Below, piece by piece: positions 8,359 through 17,489 of a stretch of 64,000 nt of DNA. The first letter of the stretch is position 1. Every line of letters begins with the position of its first letter. Under the pieces are notes generated by a model, which was given only the letters and a program-made list of their open reading frames with translations, was not told the DNA's origin and made no database searches. The stretch comes from an uncultured Porphyromonadaceae bacterium (GTDB lineage Bacteria; Bacteroidota; Bacteroidia; Bacteroidales; Coprobacteraceae): contig URAV01000013.1 in assembly GCA_900545915.1 (NCBI GenBank), forward strand, positions 17,342-81,341. The letters run 5' to 3'. Made by a program: the position numbers and the translations under genes.

Positions 8359-9177
8359 ATGGAAAAGAAAATCGAGTTTGAAAACATTGTGGCGGAGACT
8401 CTTCTTATACCACTTTACATGAGGGCTAAAGAGAGTAGGAGAAAAGATGCTGTTCTGAAAGATGAGTTGGCTGAACAATTGATGGAGAGTATAGAATATG
8501 ATTATTCAAGGTTTGACGGTGCAAAGTTGAGTGAAATCGGTTGTGTCGTAAGAGGCAGGTATTTTGATGATGCCGTACGGCGTTTTATTATCAATGAAAT
8601 AAAGCCGGTTGTTGTGAATGTGGGATGCGGATTGGATACTCGGTATCAACGGTTGAAAGAGTATGATGGTGTCATGTTTTATGAATTGGATTTACCGGAA
8701 GTGATTGATTTGCGTAGAAAGTTGATACCGGAATCGGATTTCGATAAGTATATCGCGGCTTCGTTATTAGAAACGAAGTGGATGGACGAGTTGAAAGAGG
8801 AACACCCTGAAAGTTCTTTTATTTTTGTAATAGAAGGGGTATTGATGTATTTTTATGAAGATCAGGTGCGTTCGGTGCTGCATAATTTAGCAGAACGCTT
8901 TTCAGGGGGAGAAATCTGGTTTGATGTATGTGGGAGTATGATGTATAAGTTTCACGTGAAACCGGATTCTCTTAAAGGGCATAAGGTGCAGATCCGCTCT
9001 GGTATTAGCGATGGACACCTCGTCGAGCAGTGGGAGTCTCGTTTGCGGCTTATTGATCAAGGAGTATATCAAAGATATTTCCCGCATCGCTGGGGTATGG
9101 GAATGGTATTGGGATTGTTTCCTCGTTTTAGTTGTAAGTTCAGTTCTATGTTAGGATACCGTATCGAGGATAAATAA
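8359..9177 (+). CDS. Class I SAM-dependent methyltransferase, LCM/TcmP-like
   Basis: A 272-residue protein of the leucine carboxyl methyltransferase / polyketide O-methyltransferase (PPM1/TcmP) family. The SAM-binding motif reads VVNVGCGLDTRYQRL at about residue 88, followed by the acidic YELDLPEVIDLRR segment and the IEGVLMYF motif typical of this family. The C-terminus has the ..PHRWGMGM.. block. The substrate is unknown. It lies 63 bp after the TetR gene. A near-perfect ParB site lies within its coding sequence. A second, unrelated methyltransferase sits between the two ABC genes downstream, so methylation of a transported small molecule is conceivable but unproven. Confidence 0.85.
   Translation: MEKKIEFENIVAETLLIPLYMRAKESRRKDAVLKDELAEQLMESIEYDYSRFDGAKLSEIGCVVRGRYFDDAVRRFIINEIKPVVVNVGCGLDTRYQRLKEYDGVMFYELDLPEVIDLRRKLIPESDFDKYIAASLLETKWMDELKEEHPESSFIFVIEGVLMYFYEDQVRSVLHNLAERFSGGEIWFDVCGSMMYKFHVKPDSLKGHKVQIRSGISDGHLVEQWESRLRLIDQGVYQRYFPHRWGMGMVLGLFPRFSCKFSSMLGYRIEDK
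8948..8963. other. Predicted parS (ParB-binding) site inside the methyltransferase gene
   Basis: The core GTTTCACGTGAAAC at 8949-8962 is a perfect 14-bp palindrome. Against the widely conserved parS consensus TGTTTCACGTGAAACA only the two outermost bases differ (14 of 16 match). It encodes part of the methyltransferase (Phe-His-Val-Lys). A second site lies at 22868-22883. Confidence 0.7.
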
Positions 9178-9195
9178 ATTATAAATATTTAATGT

Positions 9196-9268
9196 GGCTT
9201 GTTTGAATTTTGTAAAAGTATTTTTCTTGTTTTTTGATCGTAATAAATGGTTTTTATTTAAACAGGCT
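9196..9268 (+). repeat. Short, decayed derivative of the MITE-like element
   Basis: The segment begins GGCTTGTTTGAATTTT and ends ATTTAAACAGGCTT. These ends are near-inverted repeats of each other and match the termini of the dispersed family, but the body is only about 40 bp. It abuts full-length copy B, so the pair lies in tandem in front of gpmA. Confidence 0.55.
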
Positions 9269-9271
9269 TAA

Positions 9272-9458
9272 GAGCCCGTCGTACATTTATACATCTAAGT
9301 TTTCCAATAAGGAAATACTGTCAGATCATTTTGCGTTTTCTTCCGGTTTTTTCCCCTGTTTTCACTCATTAGATAGCCCACTATCTTCCTTATAGAAACA
9401 GAAAAATATCCTCGAAAGAAATTCTCAAAACTGACCCGAGTAAAATTTAAACAGGCTC
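9272..9458 (+). repeat. MITE-like hairpin element, copy B (187 bp)
   Basis: The left end is GAGCCCGTC and the right end AAATTTAAACAGGCTC. Flanking TAA triplets lie at 9269-9271 and 9459-9461. It shares with copy A the extra bases near the left end (GTCGTACATTTATACAT). The central palindrome reads GATAGCCCACTATC. It lies 17 bp upstream of the gpmA start codon, so it occupies the region where a gpmA promoter would be expected. Confidence 0.85.
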
Positions 9459-9475
9459 TAAAACTTAAAAGTAAA

Positions 9476-10231
9476 ATGAAAAAAATCGTATTGTTACGTC
9501 ATGGAGAGAGCCTTTGGAATAAGGAGAACCGTTTTACCGGATGGACGGATGTGGATTTAAGCGATAAAGGTATTAAGGAGGCTTATGAAGCTGGAAATCT
9601 TTTGAACGAAGCCGGTATTTCTTTTCAAATAGCTTATGTTTCTTATTTGAAGAGAGCAGTAAAAACTTTGAATTGTGTCCTTGACAGGATGAATGAGGAT
9701 TGGATACCGGTCTTTAAGTCATGGAGGCTTAATGAGAAGCATTATGGTGCTCTCCAAGGCTTGAATAAAAGTGAGACTACTGCTCGTTATGGGAATGAAC
9801 AGGTGCATATATGGCGTCGAAGTTATGATGTAGCACCGATGCCGTTAAAGGATAGTGATCCTGAGAGTCCGATCAATGATGTGAGATATTCCCATGTCCC
9901 TCTTTGCGATTTGCCGCGAACGGAATCTTTGAAAGATGCTATAATGAGGGTTATTCCCTATTGGGAATGCGAAATATTTCCTCGTTTGACAGTTGTTGAT
10001 AACATTCTGGTCGTTGCCCATGGAAATAGTTTAAGAGGTATTGTTAAATATTTGAAAGGTATATCGGATACGGATATTGCAAATTTAAATATTCCAACGG
10101 CTATGCCTTATGTATTTGAGTTTGACGAGTCTTTAAATTTTGTTCGCGATTATTATTTAGGTGATCCGGAAAAAATAAAACAAATGCAAGATGCGGTTGC
10201 AAATCAAGGTATTGCAAAAAAAATAAATTAA
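9476..10231 (+). CDS. gpmA: 2,3-bisphosphoglycerate-dependent phosphoglycerate mutase
   Basis: A 251-residue glycolytic enzyme interconverting 3- and 2-phosphoglycerate through a phosphohistidine. The catalytic RHGES motif is at residues 8-12, followed by NRFTGWTDVDLSDKG. The second conserved block NEKHYGALQGLNK and the late VVAHGNSLRG, which holds the second catalytic histidine, are intact. Length agrees with the dPGM family. It sits between a methyltransferase gene and the ABC genes, 12 bp before the first ABC gene, although its job is unrelated to transport. Two repeat elements occupy its upstream region, so it may owe its position or its expression to them; this is inference. Confidence 0.95.
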   Translation: MKKIVLLRHGESLWNKENRFTGWTDVDLSDKGIKEAYEAGNLLNEAGISFQIAYVSYLKRAVKTLNCVLDRMNEDWIPVFKSWRLNEKHYGALQGLNKSETTARYGNEQVHIWRRSYDVAPMPLKDSDPESPINDVRYSHVPLCDLPRTESLKDAIMRVIPYWECEIFPRLTVVDNILVVAHGNSLRGIVKYLKGISDTDIANLNIPTAMPYVFEFDESLNFVRDYYLGDPEKIKQMQDAVANQGIAKKIN

Positions 10232-10243
10232 GAACAGATACTT

Positions 10244-12052
10244 ATGACAGAGATGAAAAAGAAAGAGGGTTTAAGTCGTCTTTTCCAAATTGCGGGTCAG
10301 CGGAAAGGGTTGTTAATCTTATCCGGAGCATTGTCTGCCGGTAGTGCTCTTTGTATGTTGACTCCTTATTGGGCGGTGTATGAAGTTCTGAATGAACTTT
10401 TGGTAAATGCGGGAGATCTTGATATGGTAGATGGTTCATTTCTCATACATTGGGGTTGGACCGCTTTTGCCGGGTTGGTTTTCGGGTTGTTGCTGCTTTA
10501 TGTTGCACTTATGGCCTCGCATGTCGCTGCTTTCCGTATATTATACGGATTACGTGTGAGATTGTCTGAACATATAGGACGGTTATCTTTAGGTTTTTTG
10601 AACGGATCTTCTACGGGAGCAATAAAAAAAACGATGGAACAGAATATCGAAAAGATAGAGACCTTTATCGCGCATACTATACCTGATTTGGTGAATGTGG
10701 TGGCTACCGTAGTATTTATGTTCATTATCTTTTTTTCGCTTAACGGATGGTTTGCTGCTGTTTGTCTGGCATGTATAATAATGAGTATAGGTCTGCAATA
10801 TGTTAATTTTATGGGGAAGAAAGCTCGTGAGTTTACTGCGACTTATTTCGATACACAGGAGAGAATGAGTGCTTCGGCAGTGCAATATGTCCGGGGTATG
10901 CCTGTTGTGAAAATATTTGGACAAAGTGTGCATTCTTTCCGTCAATTTCATAAAGAAATATTGGGATATAAAAAGTGGGCATTAAAAGTTTGTGATACTT
11001 ATGAACGAGGTTTTGTTTTGTTTACAGTATTGCTTAATTCTATTGTTACGCTTGTTCTTCCTGTAGGTTTATTACTGATGCAGGGAAATTCTGGAAATCT
11101 GGCGTTGGCTGCTGTATGGCTTTTTTTTATTGTGATGGGACCCGGAGTTACGTCTCCTGTTTATAAACTGATGTTTTTAGGTGGCGGAACAAGGGAAATC
11201 GATGAGGGGGTGAAACGTATCGACCGGATATTTGACGAAAATCCGATTCCAGAGCCGGTTGTTGCAAAAAATCCTGTTTCTTATGATATTGAGTTTGATC
11301 ATGTCGGTTTTTCTTATGAGAATCGTGAGCAAGCAACACGTACAGAGGCTTTACGTGATGTATCGTTTGTTGCGCGGCAAGGAGAGATTACAGCATTGGT
11401 AGGTCCGTCAGGTTCTGGTAAAAGTACGGTTGCAAGCCTGATACCCCGTTTTTGGGATGTAGCGGAAGGAAATATCCGAATCGGAGGTGTGGATGTGAGA
11501 GATATTGCGAATGAACGATTAATGAATCTTGTTTCTTTTGTTTTTCAAGATACGTTTCTTTTTTATGATACATTATATGAAAACATTGCAGTAGGTTGTC
11601 CTGGTGCAACACATCAGCAGGTAGAAGATGCTGCTCGAGCTGCTCAGTGCCACGATTTTATTATGAATCTCCCGAATGGCTATGAAACTCGTATAGGAGA
11701 TAAAGGCGTGTATCTTTCAGGAGGTGAATCTCAACGCATTTGCGTGGCACGTGCAATTCTGAAAAATGCTCCTATCCTTGTTCTGGATGAGGCAACAGCT
11801 TTTGCAGACCCAGAAAATGAGTATAAGATGCAACGGGCACTGCAGCATCTTATCAAGGATAAAACCGTAATTGTAATTGCTCACCGCTTGTCTTCTATTA
11901 TTTCGGCACAACAAATCGTCGTTTTGAAAGAGGGTAAAGTAGTGCAAACCGGTACGCATAAGGAGCTCACCTCGATGTCCGGTGTTTACCGGCAAATGTG
12001 GGATGCTTATACCGATGCTTTTCGTTGGGAACTCAATGTCGGAAATAAATAA
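10244..12052 (+). CDS. ABC half-transporter (permease-ATPase fusion), YbtP/IrtA-like
   Basis: A 602-residue protein with a six-helix transmembrane domain in residues 1-320 and a nucleotide-binding domain in about 345-590. Walker A is GPSGSGKST, the signature is LSGGESQRICVARA, and Walker B and D-loop read LVLDEATAFADPENE. The FADPE form of the D-loop, in place of SALD, is shared with siderophore-handling half-transporters such as YbtPQ and IrtAB. The H-loop IVIAHRL is present. It presumably pairs with the second half-transporter at 12704. Direction (uptake of a metal-chelate or export) cannot be decided from sequence. Confidence 0.85.
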   Translation: MTEMKKKEGLSRLFQIAGQRKGLLILSGALSAGSALCMLTPYWAVYEVLNELLVNAGDLDMVDGSFLIHWGWTAFAGLVFGLLLLYVALMASHVAAFRILYGLRVRLSEHIGRLSLGFLNGSSTGAIKKTMEQNIEKIETFIAHTIPDLVNVVATVVFMFIIFFSLNGWFAAVCLACIIMSIGLQYVNFMGKKAREFTATYFDTQERMSASAVQYVRGMPVVKIFGQSVHSFRQFHKEILGYKKWALKVCDTYERGFVLFTVLLNSIVTLVLPVGLLLMQGNSGNLALAAVWLFFIVMGPGVTSPVYKLMFLGGGTREIDEGVKRIDRIFDENPIPEPVVAKNPVSYDIEFDHVGFSYENREQATRTEALRDVSFVARQGEITALVGPSGSGKSTVASLIPRFWDVAEGNIRIGGVDVRDIANERLMNLVSFVFQDTFLFYDTLYENIAVGCPGATHQQVEDAARAAQCHDFIMNLPNGYETRIGDKGVYLSGGESQRICVARAILKNAPILVLDEATAFADPENEYKMQRALQHLIKDKTVIVIAHRLSSIISAQQIVVLKEGKVVQTGTHKELTSMSGVYRQMWDAYTDAFRWELNVGNK

Positions 12053-12068
12053 TTAGGGGGAAGTATTT

Positions 12069-12689
12069 ATGTTTAAACAGAGTTTTATTAATAAGATTCT
12101 TCAAAATACGAGAAAACCGGAAGGTTTTTGGGGACGGATTATTTTACGAGGGATGAATAAAGGACATGCACCGTTGTCTAAATGGGGTATGTCTTATTTA
12201 AAATGGTCTCCTGAATGGTCTTTATTGGATGTTGGCTGTGGAGGTGGAGCTAATCTTGCAGAGATGTCGATACGTTGTCCTGAAGGGAGTGTTTATGGTA
12301 TTGACATTAGTGAAGAAAGTGTGAAATTTGCGCGGAAAAAGAATCGGGATTTGCTCGGAAAACGGTGCTTTATAGAGCAGGGAAGTGTAGAAAAGCTTCC
12401 GTACGAGAATGAAATGTTCAATGTAGTTACGGCATTTGAAACGATTTATTTCTGGAGTGACCTTTTGCAGTCATTTACTGAAATAGCTCGTGTACTGAAG
12501 AAAGATGGAATTTTCTTGATTTGCTGTGAAATGAGTGATCCGTCTAATACGATGTGGACGAGTCGGATAGACGGGATGACAATATATCCGGTAAGAGAAC
12601 TTCGTTCTTTACTTTCCCGATCGGGTTTTACGGATATTTCTGTGTATAAACGTCGGAAAGAAGATTTGTGTATTATTGCTCAAAAATAA
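12069..12689 (+). CDS. Class I SAM-dependent methyltransferase (Methyltransf_11-type)
   Basis: A 206-residue protein. Motif I is LLDVGCGGGANLAEM at about residue 54, the acidic loop is VYGIDISEESVKFARKK, and the post-motif segment is VEKLPYENEMFNVVTAFETIYFW, all typical of the UbiE/Methyltransf_11 class. The substrate is unknown. It lies 16 bp after the first ABC half-transporter and 14 bp before the second, so the three are almost certainly one transcription unit. It is not similar to the LCM-type enzyme at 8359. Confidence 0.88.
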   Translation: MFKQSFINKILQNTRKPEGFWGRIILRGMNKGHAPLSKWGMSYLKWSPEWSLLDVGCGGGANLAEMSIRCPEGSVYGIDISEESVKFARKKNRDLLGKRCFIEQGSVEKLPYENEMFNVVTAFETIYFWSDLLQSFTEIARVLKKDGIFLICCEMSDPSNTMWTSRIDGMTIYPVRELRSLLSRSGFTDISVYKRRKEDLCIIAQK

Positions 12690-12703
12690 ATTTATAAAGA
12701 ATT

Positions 12704-14434
12704 ATGAATGCGATACAAAATATAACTGTCGGGCAACCGGAACGTTTAAAGAAACCTGTTGGTTTCACGATCCTTGCCAATTTAGTAAATATTATTCCTT
12801 TTTGTTTATCTATTGAAGCTATAAATATTATATTTCATGCCTTTGACGGAAGCGGAGCTTCTCTTGATATTTCCCGTTTGTGGACATTGTTCTTTATTCT
12901 TGTTGCTTATGTTTTCATAATGATAATTGCTGAGAGGGCTTCATATCGTGCCAATTTTCGCGGAGCTTATACTATGAGTGCCGATGGGCGTATTGCTTTG
13001 GCTGAGCATTTGCGTAAATTATCGTTAGGGTTTCTTTCTCGTCGTGATCCGGGAGATCTTTCTTCTATGATGATTACCGACTTTACTATGGCGGAGACGG
13101 GGATTTCACATCATTTACCTCAATTAATGGGTGCTTTAGTAATGCCTGTATTGGCTTTTTTGTCATTGTTGTGGATAGATTGGCGGATGTCTTTGGCTAT
13201 GTTTATCGCGTTGCCTTTTGCTATATTGGTACTTTGGGTAAGTACTGGGGTTCAACGACGTTTGAGCGGACGGCAAATAGAGGCGAAAATCAATGCCGGA
13301 AATCGTTTGGAAGAGTATTTGCAAGGTATTCGGGTAATGAAAGCGTATAATTTGTTGGGAGAACGTTTTACTCGTTTACGTGATGCTTTTGCCGATTTAC
13401 GTCGAGCTTGTATTCGGCAGGAGGCGTTACTTGGGCCTTTTGTATTGTTATCGGTTACGTTGATACGTTTTGGGTTGACATTGATGATTCTTTGTGGAGC
13501 TTATTTACTTATAGGTGGGGATTTGTCATTAGCGACATTTGTTCTTTTTCTTGTTGTCGGTTCTAGGGTGTTTGATCCCCTTACGTCTGCATTGACTAAT
13601 TTTGCAGAATTTCGCTATTTCTCTATTGCAGGAGGCCGTATACTTGACTTGATGCAAGAACCGGAAATGAAAGGTAAAGATATTGCTCCTGAAGGAGGGG
13701 ATATTGAATTCCAGAATGTTTCTTTTGCATATCAGGATAAAGAGGTATTACACGGTATCGATCTTATATTGAAAAAAGGAGCTCTTACGGCTCTTGTCGG
13801 ACCATCGGGGAGTGGGAAAAGTACGCTAATGAAATTGTGTGCACGGTTCTATGATCCTACATCGGGACGGGTTTTAATGAATGGATCGGATCTTTCTTCT
13901 CTCGATCCTGAATCATTGATGCGCCATGTTTCTATGGTATTTCAGGATGTATATCTTTTTCAGGATTCGATTCGTAATAATATCCGTTTCGGTAAAGGCG
14001 ATGCTACGGATGAGGAAGTTATCGAAGCTGCTCGGGCTGCTCAGTGTCATGATTTTATTATGCGGTTGCCTAAAGGTTACGATACGATGGTCGGAGAGGG
14101 GGGATGTACCCTTTCCGGAGGGGAGAAGCAGAGGTTAAGTATCGCTCGGGCGATGCTGAAAGATGCTCAGATTGTTCTTCTTGATGAGGCGACAGCTTCT
14201 CTTGATCCTGAAAATGAGGTGGAAGTACAACGGGCTATCACGAAGTTGATAACCGGACGTACGGTTATTGTCATAGCTCATCGTCTTAAAACAATTCGAA
14301 ATGCTGATAAGATTGTTGTTTTAGATAGTGGTCGGATTGTGGAGCAAGGTACTCATGAGGAACTTATGAAAAATGATCGATTATATGCCCGTTTATGGAA
14401 TATTCAAATGAAAACTTCCGGCTGGAAATTGTAG
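12704..14434 (+). CDS. ABC half-transporter (permease-ATPase fusion), YbtQ/IrtB-like
   Basis: A 576-residue protein with six predicted membrane helices in residues 20-310 and a nucleotide-binding domain in about 335-565. Walker A is GPSGSGKST, the signature LSGGEKQRLSIARA, Walker B and D-loop LLDEATASLDPENE, and the H-loop IVIAHRL. Both ATP sites of the expected heterodimer therefore look complete. The ATPase halves of this and the previous ABC gene share long identical stretches, such as AARAAQCHDFIM, which points to an ancient duplication. Partner, substrate and direction are inferred only from family. Confidence 0.87.
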   Translation: MNAIQNITVGQPERLKKPVGFTILANLVNIIPFCLSIEAINIIFHAFDGSGASLDISRLWTLFFILVAYVFIMIIAERASYRANFRGAYTMSADGRIALAEHLRKLSLGFLSRRDPGDLSSMMITDFTMAETGISHHLPQLMGALVMPVLAFLSLLWIDWRMSLAMFIALPFAILVLWVSTGVQRRLSGRQIEAKINAGNRLEEYLQGIRVMKAYNLLGERFTRLRDAFADLRRACIRQEALLGPFVLLSVTLIRFGLTLMILCGAYLLIGGDLSLATFVLFLVVGSRVFDPLTSALTNFAEFRYFSIAGGRILDLMQEPEMKGKDIAPEGGDIEFQNVSFAYQDKEVLHGIDLILKKGALTALVGPSGSGKSTLMKLCARFYDPTSGRVLMNGSDLSSLDPESLMRHVSMVFQDVYLFQDSIRNNIRFGKGDATDEEVIEAARAAQCHDFIMRLPKGYDTMVGEGGCTLSGGEKQRLSIARAMLKDAQIVLLDEATASLDPENEVEVQRAITKLITGRTVIVIAHRLKTIRNADKIVVLDSGRIVEQGTHEELMKNDRLYARLWNIQMKTSGWKL

Positions 14435-14540
14435 AAATCTGTATCCATTTTTCTTTTGAGAGAAAATATAGGACATATATGTCGTATTTCTTTTTCAGCT
14501 TTTCCTTCTTTGAAGATTTATGAGATACAGGAAAAATTGG

Positions 14541-14575
14541 CAAGCTGTCTCAAAATATAGGGATGAGACAGCTTG
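14541..14575. terminator. Hairpin terminator between ABC operon and polA
   Basis: A perfect 12-bp stem is formed by CAAGCTGTCTCA at 14541-14552 and TGAGACAGCTTG at 14564-14575. On the minus strand it is followed by CCAATTTTTC, so it most likely ends polA transcription. No other feature was seen in 14435-14540. Confidence 0.7.
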
Positions 14576-14583
14576 TATTGTCG

Positions 14584-17364
14584 TTAGTGTGCTTCGAGCC
14601 AGTTTTTCCCGATACCAGAATCGGCTATTAAAGGAACTTTTAGTCGGTATGCATTTTCCATTTCCTCTTTTACGATACGCTCAACAATTTCTATTTCGTT
14701 TTCGGGGACACTGAAATTGAGTTCGTCATGTACTTGAAGAATCATCCGGGCTTTTATCTCGTTCTTTTCGAATCGTTCGAAAATGCGGACCATGGCGATC
14801 TTTATAATGTCTGCAGCGCTTCCTTGTATAGGAGCATTTATTGCATTTCGTTCGGCATATCCGCGTACGATGCTGTTCTTGGAATTTATATCGGGTAGCA
14901 TCCGTTTGCGTCCGCTGATTGTTTCTACATACCCTTTTTCTCGAGCTATCTGTATGCTTTTATCCATATATTCTTTTATATGGGGGTATGTCTCGAAATA
15001 TCCGTTTATCAGTTCTTTGGCTTCAGATCGAGGTATATTGAGCCTGTCTGAAAGTCCGAATACGGAAATTCCGTAAATGATTCCGAAGTTGGCGGTCTTC
15101 GCTTTTCTACGCATATCGGGTGTTACTTCTTCTATCGGTATTTTGTATATTTTGGCTGCTGTAGCAGCATGAATGTCTTTACCTGAGGTAAAAGCTTCTA
15201 TCATATTGGGATCTTCGCTGAGATCGGCCATAATGCGCAACTCGATCTGGGAGTAGTCTGCCGAGAAAAACAGACATCGGTCATCGGGGATGAAAGCTCT
15301 ACGGATTTCCCGTCCTTCATTGTCTCTGATGGGTATATTCTGGAGATTGGGATTACTTGAACTTAATCGTCCTGTGGCTGTTACTGTCTGATTAAATGAA
15401 GTATGGATCTTTCCTGTTTTGGGATTGATAAGTTCAGGCAGAGCATTGACGTATGTGGATAGAAGTTTTTTTATTCCTCGTTGTTCTAATATTTTTCCTA
15501 CAATGGGATGTTTGGAACGGAGTTTTTCCAAAATTTCTTCGGTCGTAGAATATTGCCCGGTTTTTGTTTTTTTTGCTTTTTCATCGATTTTAAGGCGTTC
15601 GAACAAAACTTCTCCTACTTGCCGTGCCGAACTGACATTGAATTCAGTTCCTGCCAATTGATAAATTTCCTGTTCGAGTTGTAGAACTTTTTCAGTAAGC
15701 AGAATCGAGGATTGGTGCAAAGCTTCAGTATCGACTCTGACTCCGGTGATTTCCATTTCTGCTAATACTCGTATTAACGGCATTTCGATAGAGTAGAAGA
15801 GGGGTTCGAGACCTTCTTTTTTTAATTCCTTTTCGAAGACATTTTTTAGTTTTAATGTTATATCTGCATCTTCGGCGGCATACTCACTTATTTTTTCGAT
15901 CGGCACTTGACGCATTGAAAGCTGGTTTTTTCCTTTAGGACCGATAAGTTCTTCAATGTGTATGGTTTTGTATTTGAGATAAACTTCAGCCAGGTAGTCC
16001 ATGTTATGGCGTTGTTCGGGCTGCAATAAATAATGGGCTACCATTGTGTCGAAGAATTTCCCTTTTACAGTGATTCCATAATTTCTCAATACAATGTAAT
16101 CGTATTTAATATTTTGACCTATCTTTAATGAGTTTGTGTTTTCTAATGCATTTTTAAATTTATTTACAATTCGAGTGGCTTTATCCCGCTCTACGGGAAT
16201 AGGAACATAGAATGCCTTATTTTCTTGTAATGCAAATGACATTCCTACCAATTCGGCCGATATCGGATCGATTCCGGTAGTTTCTGTATCAAAAGCAAAA
16301 TATTCCGTATTTTCTAATTTAGTTATTAAATCAGTTATTTTATCCTCATTATCAATTACTTGATAATCGTGTTCTACGGTTTTTAACTCACTGAGAATTG
16401 AATATTTTTCTTCTTCTGTATTCTCGTCCGGAAATATGTCAAAGAGAGAAGCTTGAATAGGTGTTTTTGAAACAGTTGTTTTATTAACAGTTGTGCCTAA
16501 TACCCGATCTGCTAAATTTCTAAATTCAAGTTCCTCGAAAATTTCCCGTAATCGAATTTCGTTTATCGCTTCCCGCAATAGTTCTTTTTCATTGAAAACT
16601 ATGGGGACATCTGTTTTTATTGTTGCTAGAAATTTGGAAAATTCTATTTGTTGTTTGTTTTCTTCTACTTTTTTGCGTAACGCACCTTTTAGCTGATCTG
16701 TACAGCAAAGTAAATTCTCGATAGAGCCGAATTCATTGACCAGTTTTATCGCTGTTTTTTCTCCTACACCGGGGCATCCCGGGATATTATCTGACGCATC
16801 GCCCATAAGCCCGAGTATATCGATAACCTGTTCGGGACGTTCAATAGAAAATTTTTGTTTTATTTCTTCTATTCCGCGTACTTCGAAATCTCCTCCTCCG
16901 AATTTGGGTTTATAGATAAAAATGTGCGGACTGACCAATTGCCCGTAATCTTTATCCGGGGTCATCATGTATGTATCGAACCCTTCTTTTTCGGCCAGCT
17001 TGGCCAATGTTCCGATGACATCGTCGGCTTCGAAACCGGGAACTTCTATGATAGGTATATTGTAGGCTCTGATAATTTCTTTTATAATAGGTACGGATTG
17101 TCTTATTACCTCCGGAGTTTCTTCTCTTTGTGCTTTGTAAAGTTCGTATGCTTCGTGCCTGAAAGTCGGACCACTGGGATCGAATCCTACTGCAATATGA
17201 GAAGGATTTTCTTTTTTCAGTACGTCTTCCAATGTATTTACAAATCCGAATATAGCGGAGGTATTTACTCCTTTAGAGTTGATTCTCGGATTTTTGATGA
17301 ATGCGTAATATGAGCGATAAATGAGAGCGTAGGCATCCAGTAAAAATAGCTTTTTTTCTTGCAT
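14584..17364 (-). CDS. polA: DNA polymerase I
   Basis: A 926-residue enzyme with all three domains. The N-terminal 5'-3' exonuclease (residues about 1-290) shows LLDAYALIYRSYYAF, GFEADDVIG and GDASDNIPGCPGVGEKTA. The 3'-5' proofreading domain is intact: FAFDTETTGIDP carries the DxE metal ligands, which many polA genes have lost. The polymerase domain has TGRLSSSNPNLQNIP, SADYSQIELR (motif A), RRKAKTANFGIIYG (motif B) and LQVHDEL (motif C). It fills gaps in replication and repair. It is a single-gene unit with a terminator just beyond its stop. Confidence 0.97.
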   Translation of the reverse strand: MQEKKLFLLDAYALIYRSYYAFIKNPRINSKGVNTSAIFGFVNTLEDVLKKENPSHIAVGFDPSGPTFRHEAYELYKAQREETPEVIRQSVPIIKEIIRAYNIPIIEVPGFEADDVIGTLAKLAEKEGFDTYMMTPDKDYGQLVSPHIFIYKPKFGGGDFEVRGIEEIKQKFSIERPEQVIDILGLMGDASDNIPGCPGVGEKTAIKLVNEFGSIENLLCCTDQLKGALRKKVEENKQQIEFSKFLATIKTDVPIVFNEKELLREAINEIRLREIFEELEFRNLADRVLGTTVNKTTVSKTPIQASLFDIFPDENTEEEKYSILSELKTVEHDYQVIDNEDKITDLITKLENTEYFAFDTETTGIDPISAELVGMSFALQENKAFYVPIPVERDKATRIVNKFKNALENTNSLKIGQNIKYDYIVLRNYGITVKGKFFDTMVAHYLLQPEQRHNMDYLAEVYLKYKTIHIEELIGPKGKNQLSMRQVPIEKISEYAAEDADITLKLKNVFEKELKKEGLEPLFYSIEMPLIRVLAEMEITGVRVDTEALHQSSILLTEKVLQLEQEIYQLAGTEFNVSSARQVGEVLFERLKIDEKAKKTKTGQYSTTEEILEKLRSKHPIVGKILEQRGIKKLLSTYVNALPELINPKTGKIHTSFNQTVTATGRLSSSNPNLQNIPIRDNEGREIRRAFIPDDRCLFFSADYSQIELRIMADLSEDPNMIEAFTSGKDIHAATAAKIYKIPIEEVTPDMRRKAKTANFGIIYGISVFGLSDRLNIPRSEAKELINGYFETYPHIKEYMDKSIQIAREKGYVETISGRKRMLPDINSKNSIVRGYAERNAINAPIQGSAADIIKIAMVRIFERFEKNEIKARMILQVHDELNFSVPENEIEIVERIVKEEMENAYRLKVPLIADSGIGKNWLEAH

Positions 17365-17464
17365 CTGCAGGCTGTTTTTAATGTACTTGTTTTTATATCG
17401 GGAAAAATTTCCTTTATTTCCCGGTAAATTTACAATAAATATGGATATTCTTTTGTTTTATTGC

Positions 17465-17472
17465 TATTTTTG
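17465..17472 (+). promoter_or_regulatory. Likely -7 box of the polyprenyl synthase gene
   Basis: TATTTTTG matches TAnnTTTG, 17 bp upstream of the ATG at 17490. No clear -33 element was found. Confidence 0.5.
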
Positions 17473-17489
17473 CACATCATTAAAATAAT

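Noticed and set aside
11748..11753. CACGTG inside the first ABC gene as a third parS site
   Set aside because: The flanks (GTGG and CAAT) do not match the parS arms; only the six central bases agree.
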